Origin: Marisa cornuarietis
Taxonomy: Eukaryota; Mollusca; Gastropoda; Architaenioglossa; Ampullariidae
Length of the DNA: 64,000 nucleotides
Assembly (NCBI GenBank): GCA_004794655.1
Contig: SMMW01000001.1
Span: 9,931,501 to 9,995,500 of the forward strand
Direction: 5' to 3'
Under the pieces are notes generated by a model. That model saw only the letters and a program-made list of their open reading frames with translations. It did no database searches and was not told where the DNA came from. Both the position numbers and the translations under genes were made by a program. This document shows positions 53,245-64,000 of this stretch, in pieces. The stretch's first letter is position 1. Each line of letters begins with the position of its first letter.

Positions 53245-53755
53245 TTGGTTGGTTGGTTGTGTTTCACGCTGTTCCAGCAACTAAGGCTATATCACTGGCA
53301 GAGAAAGTAATATACAAAAATGTTTAGGGAAAAAGCCCCAGGTTATATAATAACAACATCCTAAACATCAAATGGAAACAAAAGAAGCAAGAATAACATA
53401 AAATGGTAGGTAAAAGGTAAAAGATGGGTGTTATGACTTAAAAAGCTACCAGTAAACTAGAATCTAACAAAACTTTAAATTTGATGGTAAAATCCTACCC
53501 ATTTTTTAAAAATGAAAATATAGCTGCTGAGGGGAGAGCTCTAAATAGGAAAAACAAAGGGCCTACTGCAAAAAATGTTTGTCAGATAATCTGAAGACCA
53601 GGACAACTTATTAAAACATGCACAACAGTAAACATTCCCTGAACCCCAGGACAAACTGGTGGGGGTGCGACTACATGGCATAGGTGTGTCCTAACTTTAG
53701 TCTAGTGAGAACTTCCTTCTACTTTCACAAAGGATGGCATGGAGAAAGAAAGACG
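53245..53755 (-). mobile_element. I-type LINE 3' end
   Basis: GGTTGGTTGGTTG tail at 53245, then the CCAGCAACTAAGGCTATATCAC motif and the family 3' UTR, up to a C-terminal remnant at 53640-53740 (complement of TAACTTTAGTCTAGTGAGAAC, as at 17515-17540). Confidence 0.7.
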
Positions 53756-53757
53756 GA

Positions 53758-56065
53758 TGGTTGGTTGAGTTTTACGCTGTGTCAACGACTATGGCTATAT
53801 CACGGCAAGGGAGGATAATGACTGAAGTGGTACGAAAGGCACCTAAGCATATTTGGAGCCCTTGATGGTGAATAGGATCAAGAATTTTGAGACATGACTC
53901 CCGAGCAGAGCCACAGATGATGGAGCCATAGTCTAGCTTGGAGCAGACCAGGGCATGATACAGACAAAGTAGGACTGTGCGGTCTGCTACCCAGGCTGAT
54001 ATGTCTAACTACTTGAAGAATTTCCAACGCTTTCTGACAAAATGCGTAGAGATTTGATATGAAATTTTACTTCCTGGACCACTTTAAAGTACCGTGCCAT
54101 TGACAGAAATAGACTGATTTGGAAACATGCCTTTCAGTTTACAAAAGTGGATGCATGCTCACTTTGTGGAAGAAAATTTGAAGCCATTTTCTGTCACCCA
54201 CCTTTGCACACTTTTATCCAAGGCTGAAGACAGCATTTGAGACACAGTAGGGATCAGCCTCGGATCCAGAAAGCAAAGTCATCTACATACGAGGCCACCA
54301 AACCTGGACAGATTTTAAGATTAAATCTATTTTGATGTTGAAAAGAATTGGCAAGAATATGCTGCCCTTGGTGACACCCATTTCTGTTCCTGAGGATCAG
54401 AGAGGACAGACCCAATGCGGACTTGAAAGGAGTGATGGGAAAGAAAGTTTTTAATGAAGACCAAAGAAGCTAAGGGCATGAAGGTCCAACAGAATACCTT
54501 TCTTCCAAGTAGTGTCGTACGCCTTCTCTAAATACAGAAATCGCCTAGCACATGCTCTTTAGCTACGAAAAAAATCTCTTATGAAACTTTCAAAGCGGAT
54601 CAAGTGGTCCAGGGTGCTGCATTGTTGTCTAAATCTACATTGTAGGTCAGAGAGGAGACCCCGAGACTCAAGCTGGTAGGTGAGATGGGTATTCACCATG
54701 CGTTCCATTATTTTGCCTAGAAAGCTAGTGAGAGCAATAGAAAGGGCAATAGGAGTTTGGATCAGAGGAATCCTTTCCAGGCTTTAGGATGGGCACGATG
54801 ACTACCTCTCTCCACGAGGGAGGGAAATAATACCTGATACCCAAATAAAGTTGAAGGTCTAGAAGAAGGAGGAGAGAGACCCTTGGAAGATCAGTTAGCA
54901 GCTGATATGGAATGCTGTCTAGGCCAGGTGCAGAGTGCTTGCACTTCTAATGGGACTGCTGCAGCTCAGAGAGAGAAAACAGAAGATTATATTATTCAGT
55001 TATCCAAAGAAAAATTACAGGGGGAAGATTCTTAAGTATCTTTCAGATGTTGAAAGTCAGGAGAGTGGTGACGAGAAGAAGAGTTGTAAGCAACGGTGGA
55101 TGCCATGAATCTGCGATATCCTGGGGCTCTGTAAGTACAGTCTTCAACCTGCAGGTGGCCTATTGAGCCAGCCTGAAACCCTCCTGGGAAGTGGTGTGGG
55201 AGGATATGGAAAACACAAACCTCTTCCACGCAAATTTCCTCACCTACTTAAAATAAAATAAGCCTGAGCTTGACTAAATTTAAAACTTATCACATTTTCA
55301 GGAGTGGGGTGGCGGAAGACTGGGCCTTCTTCTGATCATGCTGGGCCTCCCTTCACTTCTCAGTAAACCATGGAACACGTAGTCAGCAATTCTAAAGCCC
55401 TCACCTAGGAATTGATTCTGAAGCAACTTCCGTTAAAACAGAGGTAAAAAGATCCCATAAAGTCCTTCACATCTAAATTAAAACTAGTGCCTGAAAGAAG
55501 ATGCGTGGTACAGATGGCCTGAAAGGCAGGCCAGTCTGCCTTAGACAGGTACTTTGCACTCGCTTTCGGGGAGAGTACTTTCCTGCTCTAGGGTAGTTAA
55601 AAATGTTATAACTGTTGGAAAGTAATCACTGTCACGCAGGTCATCATGTACGGTCCAGTTACAATCAAGTGATAATGTGGGGCAGACAGCTGAGAGATCT
55701 ACTCCGGATTCAGTGCTACTGTAACAGCAGCTAAAGGTATTAGAGCCGTCGTTTAAAAACGCAGAGGTAAAAGGCACCTGATGCCCCCTCCTACAGGGGA
55801 TGGTGCCCATTGAAATCCCTTAAAAGAAGGATTGAAGGAGGAAGATGGGTCACAAGACCCTCACTGTCTTGTCGGGAGATCCAAATCTAAGGTGAAAGAT
55901 AGTGGAAAGTGAGATTTGGCTAAACAAAAGGTAAGCAACGTAGAAGGAGAGCAACCCCACCAGACTGTCACAACAGAAACAACGTGGGCACTTAAGGAAC
56001 AATCAGCTGCCATGTAGCTAGTCCCACTGCAACAGATAATTTTTGTATGCAGAACTTTTTTAAAG
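53758..56065 (-). mobile_element. I-type LINE, multiply deleted, gag to 3' end
   Basis: The 3' tail GGTTGGTTG with the GTCAACGACTATGGCTATATCACGGC motif (53760-53806) jumps straight into RT C-terminal sequence ([14 protein letters not shown] near 53930). Further up the minus strand: RT palm remnant around 54270 (YVDD region, with LSGSE), VPILKPGKDSSDPNSYCPF near 54770, endonuclease C half at 55440-55680 (DLRDSDYFPTVI), and a single zinc-knuckle relic CCSGTSYMAADC at 56035. RNase H is deleted. Confidence 0.75.
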
Positions 56066-56443
56066 TAATTCTCAAACAGATGAAAAAACACTAAAAATTT
56101 TTAAGTTGGGCGTATGTGCTTTTAAATTCTTTAGCTCATTCTACCTATCAACAACAAATATATTTTAATGTTTTTCTTGTTTCACTACTCATTGCAATAT
56201 ATATTTTTTGTTTGGCACATAGGTAAAGTATTGTATAAAAGAAAGTACTAGCAAGTCAGCAACTCTCTTTCTCAAGCCTACATGTCCTCATGAGAATTAT
56301 AGGAATATTATTCATTGACAGCAAAACGTAAACACAAGAATTTTTAATTTCTCAATTTAAAAAAAACTTGTAGAGCCTATTTACATATGAGTCAATAAAT
56401 ATGTGTGATCCACATAGTATTATAAAATGATAATAAAAAATAC

Positions 56444-57825
56444 CTTTATAGCTGTCAAGCATTTGTTGAGCTTCTTCAGAAAGCTGTCAACTTTCTTTCA
56501 ATTCTTAAAGAATGCTCTCTAAATTCCCCTTCGCTCTCTTCTCCCTCCTTTTGGTGTTACTCAGTTGTTGCTTCACTTCTTCAAGGCTATTTCGGCATTC
56601 TTCATACTTCCTTTTTAAATTATCAATATCAGTTGCATAGGTGTGATCTTGATTCACTGCAGTGAAATCTTTATTATCCTCTTCATACAATACATCTTCT
56701 GTTTTCTCTGCTTTCTTACTTGTTGTACTTCTTGTACCTTTCTGTATAAAAATTAGGTAAACAATATTTATGTAGTACACAATTAATCTTTACACAATAA
56801 GCAAAGTCTTCACATTTTTTGCTCTGAATTAACATTTATGGCTTTGTAACTATGGATGTCAGGCTGAAACAGACAAATATGCATTTTCTTGCAGTCATTC
56901 ACAGATTTTACCATAAATAATTTTAAAACTGCATAAAGTCTGCCAAACAATGTCTTCAAAATATTGCTGCACCTAAAAAAAACACCACCCTACTTTGATC
57001 TTTAAATAAAATCAGTTAATGGCATCAAGTTACCTTCAATGGCCTCTGCCATGAAAAACCTGATGGCACTGCCAACTCCTTTAGCAGCTTTAATGCACCA
57101 TTACGGGAAGATATGAAATTGTCAAGTTCGAAATGATCCAAGGAAATTATATACTTCATGCTTTGATGGTACCCAAGGTTTATTGCCAGGACCAACCCTT
57201 TTTAAAGCTTTTAGCCACAAGGCCCTCCGTGATGGGTCTGATGGTAGCCTGAAAATGTCAAAACACATTTGCATGAAAAAAAAATAAATCCCTTTCACTA
57301 TAAATGCATATTTTAAGTAGGTCATAGTCTTAAAACTTTCATTTACCATTACTTTAGTGTATGTTAACTCATTTAGCTTCTGCCATGTAAATCCCACATT
57401 GCTTTATAGTGTTACAGCACGAACTTGTGGTTACAACTTTTTCAGTTATCTGACATGTCTTCACTATATGTTAACATTTTATATAAGAACATGCTCTCTA
57501 TGAGTGTGAATATGCGCTATAAAAATCTTCACTATTATTATTATTATATAATGATATCAAAACTGCATCATGTGCAGTGCCCAAAACTTGTAGATTTAGC
57601 ATATTTTTGTTTAATCATTTTTGTAAACTTCAAACTTGTGTGTACTGACGTGCTCCACACTGATCGACAGACAAGTATGTTCGGAGAAGTGTTAACAATT
57701 TCACCTACAAAGTATTCAATAATATCATAATGCATACGAGTAGCGCGTACATACACGTTAAATGACTTACTGGAATCTTTTGTCTGTCGGTTGGTGCAAC
57801 CGACCGCACAGCAGGAACTCACCAT
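56444..57825 (-). pseudogene. THAP-domain gene, decayed
   Basis: Exon a (57825-57755): MVSSCCAVGCTNRQTKDSSK, the start of a THAP zinc finger (C-x4-C). Exon b (57248-57034): LPSDPSRRALWLKALKRVG and PWVPSKHEV, then after a frameshift that also removes the third Cys, DHFELDNFISSRNG. Exon c (56741-56444): a coiled coil (TDIDNLKRKYEECRNSLEEV) then LSEEAQQMLDSYK, interrupted by two in-frame stops. Splice sites and phases agree: acceptors TTTTCAG and TATACAG, donors GTATGT, GTAACT and GTATTT. THAP fingers bind DNA; the coiled-coil arrangement recalls P-element-like THAP proteins. No further exons were found. Confidence 0.75.
57478..57547 (+). mobile_element. Family A LINE, 3' tail only
   Basis: ACATGCTCTCTATGAGTG, then GCGCTATAAAAATCTTC and an ATT repeat, identical in layout to 13933-13995. 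A severely 5'-truncated insertion of about 70 bp in the first THAP intron region. Confidence 0.85.
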
Positions 57826-58274
57826 TTTTACAAATGATATAAAATGTTGTGCTACTGCTTATATAAACACAATACACTCCGCGGTCTTTCTGCCTGTAGT
57901 CTCGGCTACCCTTGCTTTGCCGCCGAACCTGAGGAAATCTTCAGTCTAAAAATCATAGAAGTCTCTGCGAACCACCTAATATGGACTTTATTTCAATAGC
58001 AAACCAGTTTGCGTTTTTTTCCCTGTGTACTGACATCATAGAATTTATACAATTATTTATAACAATATCGCTCGTATATAATAACAACTATGTCATTATT
58101 TGTAGTGACTTTTTTCGGTTTTCGGGCCGTGGAGCAAATTCTTAAAAAAAAAGATTCCGAAAGTTAAATATTCCTAAGTCTGTTGTGGTGGGAATTTGGA
58201 AATTGTTTTCTTTGTGCATGGAAAATTTACTTCGAGGTTATCTTATATGTGATGAACTTTGTTCTCTGGAGATC
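57826..58274. promoter_or_regulatory. Possible bidirectional promoter region
   Basis: This 450-bp interval separates the THAP start codon (minus strand) from the ETAA1-like start codon (plus strand). No TATA box is clear for either. Assignment rests on geometry alone. Confidence 0.3.
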
Positions 58275-58515
58275 ATGAGCAGGAAATATTCCTTGAGAAA
58301 TAGGCCGAAGGTTCTTTTTTCTACGAAGGATGAAAAAGAACTTCGACTGAATGTTTCGACGGCAAACCCGATGACAGGAGCAAGCATTTTCTCATCTGAC
58401 ACTTGCTGTCAGTCTACCGCCAGAGTCACGAAAAACCGCCACTGTTCATCTATGTCCGAGGCCACAACCACAACAGCGAGCACCCCCAAAAGAGGGTTTA
58501 CGAGTAATACACAAG
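58275..58515 (+). CDS. ETAA1-like gene, first coding exon
   Basis: Starting at the Met of MSRKYSLRNRPKVLF, the exon is basic and serine/threonine rich, reaching STPKRGFTSNTQ and a phase-1 exit at ACAAG before GTGCTC. Two upstream in-frame Mets exist (58185 and 58218), but this Met gives an N terminus like vertebrate ETAA1 (MSRRRK...). ETAA1 is an RPA-binding activator of the ATR kinase at stalled replication forks. The call rests on the combination with the next exon and is moderate. Confidence 0.5.
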
Positions 58516-59394
58516 GTGCTCATAGAACGTTTATTGCACTGAAATATGCAAATCTGGTTATTTCAGTTGCCAGAAGTTGTTAGCTGTAGCAAAAACACAA
58601 TAAATAAAACAGTGGTATTAGTAAAGCTGTAGCAGTAAGTTCTTTAGGTGATGCATATGGCAGATTAACTAACTTAATCTTTGAGTAAGATCCCATTGAA
58701 TAGAGGGTTGGTTGTTGTTTTTGGAAAGGAAACGTGCATCAACTTAAAGTCGATTTCCCACCTTCATTTTTTTTTTGGGGGGGGGGTAGAGGATGGAAAG
58801 GGGTTAGGGTAGGTGTGGGAGGAGGGTTGCTGCTCTGTGATGTTGAAGGTGTTGTTTCTTGTTGCTAGTGCCCTCTTCCAGTTGTGATCCCATACTCTTG
58901 GTACCCAGGAGGCCTGCCAAATCCACAGTGGTTAACCCTAACCCTTATGTTGCCTGTCCCTATATTCTATACTTCTATTTAGTTTTAGATATTCAATATT
59001 TTTTCTGCTGTTCATTACATAAAGAAACTTTAGTTTTGTTTTGAATGGTTGAAGTCCCACTCAGTCTCTTCAGTTTGTTGACCTTCATGTGTCATATATC
59101 AGATGAGATAAGTTTGGCTGCTACTCTTTTTCTTTCAACATGAAATATTACATATAAAACCATTCATAAAACACATCTGCAACATCACACACACACAACT
59201 GACAATTTGCCTATAGATGAGCAGCTGGACTGCATAGGGTACAACTGATTTTAAGTGTGTGTGTGTGTGTGTGAGCTGATTGCTTTAACAATTAAGCTTG
59301 CTGCAATGGGAAATTTGCCATGGAAATGCTTTTTTATTCTTTATTATTATTATGAGACATAACCCCTAAGATAAGCAAAACATAGTATAAACTA
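58516..59394. other. ETAA1-like intron, simple repeats
   Basis: Contains a poly-G stretch at 58780-58787 and a (TG)n run at 59253-59272. The open frame at 58859-59044 has no recognised motif. Confidence 0.4.
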
Positions 59395-61671
59395 CAGGTA
59401 TTGATTGACTTACAACCTATGTGACTTACGACCATTTGACTTTACAACCACAATTGCTAGCCACGACTGCTTTGCGTCTGGCAGCGCAGACGTTGCCCAC
59501 CTGTGAGTACGACAGAGAGGACCAGCTTCTGGCAGCACTAGCATCTTCGCGTGCACTATTTCAACTGTTATCCCAGACTCAGTACAGCAGTTTGTGTTTG
59601 TGTCTTGGATATTTTTCATCAAACCCCTCTCAAGATGTCTAGCAAGAGGAAATTATCTTTGTCTATGCCTCAGCCTGCTCAGAAGGAAAGAAAGGCCATC
59701 AATCTCGACACGAAAATGATGGTAATTAAGCAGTACAAATGAGGAAAGAAAGTGAATGTGATCGCACGTGATATGAAGTTATTACACTCAACTGTGTCAA
59801 CGATTTTGAAAGATAAAGAATTCGGGAAGCTTTGAAAGGTTCTGCACTTATGTGATCAACACTTATAACAAAGCAACGAAGCGGGCCCATCCACGAAATG
59901 GAGAGATTGCTACATATTTGGATGGAATATAAAATTCAAAAACAGACACCATTAAGTCTTTTTACTGTGCAGATGAAGGCAAGAAGTCTATTTTAGAGTC
60001 TGAAGGCACGTGCTGGAGAAAATTACAATCAAGAATTTGTAGTAAGCACTGGCTTGTTCCAGAGATTCAAGAAAAGATTCCAGATGCATAATGTTCGAGT
60101 GACTGGAGAAGTAGTGTGGATGAGGAAGGATCACGTTAAGATTGTTGATAGTCTGGATGAATTAATTACAGATGAGGGATATCTAGCAGAACAGATTTTC
60201 AATGTTGATGAAACGGGATTATTTTGGAAACTGATGCGAGCACGCACTTATATTCACAATGAGGCCAAAAGCATGCCAGGATTTAAAGCGTTTCAGGATA
60301 GGCTAACTCTTCTGCTTGGCAGGAACATCGCAGGATTTAAGTTGAAGCTGTTCTTAATTTATCACACAGACAACCCATGTGCATTCAAGAATATTAACAA
60401 GCACACACTGCCCATCTACTTTCGCTCTCAACCTAAAGCATGGATGACTCAAGGATTGTTTGAAGACTGGTTTATGAACTGTTTTATTCCTCGAGTTTGA
60501 GAATATTGTTTGGAGAAAGATATTCCTTTCAAGATTTTATTGCAACTCGATAATGCGCCTGGACACCCACCACATTCAGGCGATCTCCATCCAGATGTAA
60601 AATTTGTTTTTCTTCCGCCAGACATGACTCCACTTATCCAGCCTATGGACCAAGGTCCGATTGCTACATTAAAGGCCAACTAGCTCTGAACCACCTTTGC
60701 TTAAGCAATATGTGCTATAGATGCTGACCCAGAACTAACATTGCGAGATTTTTGGAAACACTACAACATTTTGATGTGTATCAAGAATATCGCTGCTGTG
60801 ACGGCTGTGACGACAAAGTGCATGAATGACATATAAAAAAATTGTGTTAAGCGCTATGTTAATGATTTTGACAGATTTGACAGTGAACATAAACTTGAAA
60901 CAATTTCAGGGAAAAATAGTAAAACTAGCTAAAGACTTTTCTTTGGATTGTGAAATGGAAGATGTGGAAGATCTGCTAGACAAAAAATCCGGAGAATTTA
61001 CAAATGAAGAGCTAATCAAACTGGAAGAAGAAAAAGTGGCAGAAGAAAAAAGAAGAGAAGCAGAGAAAGAGAAGGAGGAGCCAGAAAGAAAGTTCACCAC
61101 TAAGAGATTATCAGAAGGTTTATCTTTACTTCTTATACATTTTGAAGCAATGGACCCAAACATCAAACGATTTGCAAAGATTGAACGGATGGTGATGATG
61201 TGTTTCGTCCATATCGTGAAATTTATGAAGAAAAAAAGGAACATACAATTCAGACAAAGCTCACCATGTTTATGAAAAAACCAACTCCGGTAACCCCAAC
61301 TGGCCTCAGATCCACAGGCAAGCACCAGCGGCCAATAATATTTCATACATGATTAATTTTAATATGTTTTGCAATTGGGAAAATGTTTCCTATGGTATTT
61401 TTTATATCTGTATTTTGTATTTTTAACATCTGTATTTTGTAATTTTGTATGTTTTGCAAATATTAAGCTAGTTGTACTGGCAATGCAGTGTTTTACTTAA
61501 ACCTGAGGAATGTAAAAATAAGAAACAAAATTGTGTAGAGATGATGCAAATGGCATAAAATGAACAAAGAAAATTATGATAAAATATGACTTGAAGATTT
61601 TTATAATACCATTTCACAGTACTGTACATATAGCCTACTCAACTTACAACTGGTCTGTCAGAACCAATCAT
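59395..61671 (+). mobile_element. Tigger/pogo transposon with decayed transposase
   Basis: The left end CAGGTATTGATTGACTTACAACC is preceded by TA (59393-59394), the Tc1/mariner target. The body encodes a CENP-B-like Tigger transposase. The right end reaches the family's subterminal AACTTACAACTGGTCTGTCAG at 61640-61660, but the terminal repeat itself is missing, replaced by an unrelated LINE tail. Confidence 0.85.
59638..61275 (+). pseudogene. Tigger transposase (TIGD1-like)
   Basis: MSSKRKLSLSMPQPAQKERK opens at 59635. An HTH domain (VNVIARDMKLLHSTVSTILK) follows, then a CENP-B-type second HTH (FKKRFQMHNVRVTGE), and the DDE domain with FNVDETGLFWK (first Asp, about 60205), LLQLDNAPGHPP (second Asp, about 60550) and PLIQPMDQGPIATLK (third Asp, about 60650). 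The C-terminal acidic coil (EDLLDKKSGEFTNEELIKL) and SLLLIHFEAMDPNIKRFAKI end it. Stops at 59741 and 60500 and frameshifts near 59835, 59985, 60680 and 60840 inactivate it. Confidence 0.85.
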
Positions 61672-61930
61672 ACAATACAATACCACTTTATTTATCCCCA
61701 AGGCCAATTCCAAATAGTGCTCGTACTAGCAGTAATACATACATGATATAAAGAGATAATACATACATATACATCATATACAAAATACATCATGATCTTA
61801 TATGTATATTTTGAAGATTTGAAAGACATTTTTGAATTGAAACATGTCTGTCACACTGCATGTATCTTTTCTTATGCTTCCTTGTCTCTGCATTAATTAA
61901 TTTTAAGCTCTTATTTAGACGGCAAAATAT
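61672..61930 (-). mobile_element. LINE 3' end (family B-like)
   Basis: The complement of ATACCACTTTATTTATCCCC is GGGGATAAATAAAGTGGTAT, the polyadenylation-bearing 3' end seen in family B at 34515 and 48632. The tail is ATTGT-rich. It replaces the right terminus of the Tigger element. Confidence 0.5.
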
Positions 61931-62010
61931 AATAAGTTTAACGTCTTAAATATTTTAACACACCCAAGTGCACCATATTTTATTTATCAATAACACAGGC
62001 TTTTTTTCAG

Positions 62011-62148
62011 ACATGGGGTTCACGACACAGCCCCCAACACCAAGTAAATGGAGCTTGCTAATGCCAGACTTCTCCTCTCAAATGGATGGCATCAGATGTG
62101 ATGTTATGTGGGATTGTTCAAGTCCAGATGCAGTCAAACACTTACGAA
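62011..62148 (+). CDS. ETAA1-like gene, second exon
   Basis: Acceptor CTTTTTTTCAG, donor GTAAGT. It enters with 2 nt, matching the phase-1 exit of the 58275-58515 exon. Encodes MGFTTQPPTPSKWSLLMPDF, then RCDVMWDCSSPDAVKHLR. The TP[KR] element followed by D-x-x-WD-x-x-SP is characteristic of ETAA1. It lies between two Tigger elements. Later exons are not recognisable before the window ends. Confidence 0.65.
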
Positions 62149-62269
62149 GTAAGTTTCTAAACATTATTGATCACCATGTTTTTTTGCAGAAATTATAAAT
62201 TATTTTATAAATATTTCTGCAATAATTATTTGTTCGGTTTCTGTTAGATTTCCTCAGTTCCATTAATAC

Positions 62270-64000
62270 AGTCGATTCTGGTTAATTGGACCACATTGGA
62301 CGCGATCATTTTGGTCCTAATAACCAGGTGGTCCGATTACATGGAAATGCCCTCTGTTACTAGACAGGATGTGCTATACATAACATATTAAATGTCATTA
62401 ATACCTTTTCTTGTGCGGCACACACGTATGGCAAACATTCGAACAAGAACTACTTCTGCCTACGAACTATAGTTATTGAAAAATAAATTTACAAATTCTT
62501 TGAAATGATCTATACGATACTCAGCATGCAAAACATAATTTTAAAAGTTCATACTAAATTCCAGTCAACAACGTTCGAACAACTTATCCAGTGTGATCTG
62601 ACGCGTTCTGTTGACTGCACTTGATAAAATCACCACAAACATCTAACGCAGCAGTGGGACCGGCTTCATTTCCCTCCTGCATGAAATAGCTGCGCTAAGT
62701 TTCAATGCATTTCCTGACATCCTGTGTTGTCACTTGCACTGAATTCTTAGGGGCATCATCATCACTTTCCTGGTCTTCCGATGCTGTCATGTGTCTCGCT
62801 GCAATTCGAGCAACAATTGCAGAATCGTAATCTTTATTTTCATCGTGGCATTGAAGCGCATTGTCGATGGATAAAACTTCTTTGTAGTTTTTGACCTGTT
62901 GAAGTTCCACATTTCCATCATCATTTTCACTTGTAATCAGCATGTCCACATCCATCCCCAAAACCAAATGCTTAACCTTCTTGGTTCAAGATAAAAATGA
63001 ACATTCTTGTGCGGCTTATAACTGAAGACTGCGAAGACGACAGTGGTGAAGTTTGTTTTTTTATTATTGCTGCTCTGAGATAAACATTAGACCAAGAAAC
63101 CTGTACATTTTTGGAAAAGAGAAAAGTTGAACTTTGCAATAAAAAGTAATGAAAATCGCCTTGCCCGTGCTACCCGGCAAACCCACGATCGTGGCCTTTC
63201 AAACCAAGAGAGTTAAAGACACAGTAAGAAAAACAGTTCTGAATTGTCTCATTGCTTATTTTTCGCCAGGTATCGGCCACAAATGTAACTGCTTGTAAGA
63301 TGTTGACTTTTGCACTGACTTCTCTGGGTGTTGACGATGAGGTCAGCAAACTTTCTTCAATTGCTTTCTTCAATCCTGCTCTACGGATGCGACACATGCT
63401 TGCTGAAATTCTAGGATTCAAGAACAAGTGCCTGAGAAGGCTGCTCCAGATCTCATACAAAGAACATAAAACCAACGACTTTGTAAGAAACAAGATTGCC
63501 ACACTGGTAGGACACCAGGAACCTCTACTATCAACAGTCAAGCGACATAAGCTGGTCTTCTTTGGCCATGTGACCCGCCACGACACCAACCTTGCATGAT
63601 AAAAGTTCTTCACATTTTTGATGATGACCATGTCCATTGGGTGCACCAAAGCTGTGGTCCTGGGAGGTAAAAATTCCAGTTGGATGTTCTTCAAGCAATC
63701 TAAATGAGGATGTGCTGTTGAGAAGGAGCAACACTTTTCTCAGCTCATGTTGAAGCTCTCTGTCCCAGTCCTTCAGCCATTCTTTAAAAAGTTTAGAGTT
63801 CATCCATGCATTTCTGTTTGTAAGATACACAACTGGTAAACTGTCCATTCTAAGTCCTTTAAAACAGCGATGCTTGGCACTTTTTTCTATGATTAACAGC
63901 TTCCTCTTGTCCGTTCCTGACATGTTTGAGCAGCACAAGAGAGTTACACGATCCATCACTTTTGTGGAGCCAGAGAGTGCACCATCAGCACCTACACCAT
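62270..64000 (-). mobile_element. Second Tigger/pogo transposon, runs off the window
   Basis: The terminal repeat CAGTCGATTCTGGTTAATTGG is preceded by TA (62268-62269). On the minus strand the transposase reads from the window edge: CNMSGTDKRKLLII-like core, SAKHRCFKGL, NRNAWMNSKLFKEWLKDWD (63959-63700), NIQLEFLPPRTTALVHPMDM (63690-63620), then after an insertion GLKKAIEESLL, SAKVNILQAVTFVADTW and TIQNCF (63375-63230), and an acidic tail (62967-62695). The second catalytic Asp region is disrupted by a frameshift (LLLLNSTSS instead of LLxDNxxAH). Confidence 0.85.
63372..63598 (+). mobile_element. RTE-type LINE C-terminal fragment inside Tigger
   Basis: Plus strand: FKNKCLRRLLQISYKEHKTN, then VGHQEPLLSTVKRHKLVFF and GHVTRHDTNLA, the C-terminal blocks of the same RTE-like family as at 28569-28908. 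It splits the Tigger transposase between FYHARLV-like and GLKKAIEE sequence. Confidence 0.8.

Noticed and set aside
57753..57785. GTAAGT at 57770 as the THAP exon donor
   Set aside because: It is a stronger consensus but gives a wrong phase to the next exon; the GTATGT site 14 bases further along the transcript restores the expected THAP spacing.

Overview
The window is animal nuclear DNA, most probably from a mollusc or a close lophotrochozoan (inference). Its genes have short exons separated by kilobase introns with GT-AG and GC-AG splice sites. The rest is a dense, nested accumulation of old non-LTR retrotransposons and cut-and-paste DNA transposons. There are no bacterial operons, rRNA genes or CRISPR arrays. 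Most of the longer open frames are repeat debris.

Host genes. (1) A CDIN1 (C15orf41) orthologue occupies about 35 kb on the minus strand, from the start codon at 50082 to the stop at 15249. I can place nine coding exons whose splice phases chain correctly, except for one unlocated exon between 49719 and 40771. The exons carry the PD-(D/E)xK nuclease signature, with TPD in one exon and ESK in the next. (2) An ETAA1-like gene starts on the plus strand. Its first exon is at 58275-58515, and a second exon at 62011-62148 carries the TP-[KR] and WDCSSP motifs. It runs beyond what I can follow. (3) A decayed THAP-domain gene lies on the minus strand at 57825-56444, head-to-head with the ETAA1-like gene. 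(4) Two unassigned, phase-compatible exon-like blocks lie on the minus strand at 44413-44470 and 43936-44000, inside a CDIN1 intron.

Layout. 1-15 kb: LINE fragments, an L1/Tx1-type 3' end flanked by a 140-bp direct repeat, a hAT MITE, a second MITE family, and a 2.5-kb DNA transposon inserted in an I-type LINE. 15-27 kb: the last three CDIN1 exons, embedded among I-type LINE copies with gag-like ORF1, endonuclease, RT and RNase H, a Tc1/mariner relic, an LTR-like insertion inside a MITE, and a perfect 49-bp palindrome. 27-34.6 kb: a nested block in which an L2/CR1-type LINE sits inside an RTE-type LINE that also carries a retroposed segment with a 13-bp target duplication, flanked by pieces of a third LINE family. 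34.6-50 kb: the remaining CDIN1 exons, a tRNA-headed SINE whose tail matches the I-type LINE, and several truncated LINEs. 50-64 kb: an ISL2EU-type transposase relic, more I-type LINE, the THAP and ETAA1-like genes, and two Tigger/pogo elements, one of which carries an RTE fragment.

The host genes have no evident functional link beyond nuclease and genome-maintenance themes. The repeats are the main story: the I-type LINE 3' UTR motif recurs at about nine places, and its tail is shared with a SINE, which suggests a LINE-SINE mobilisation pair.
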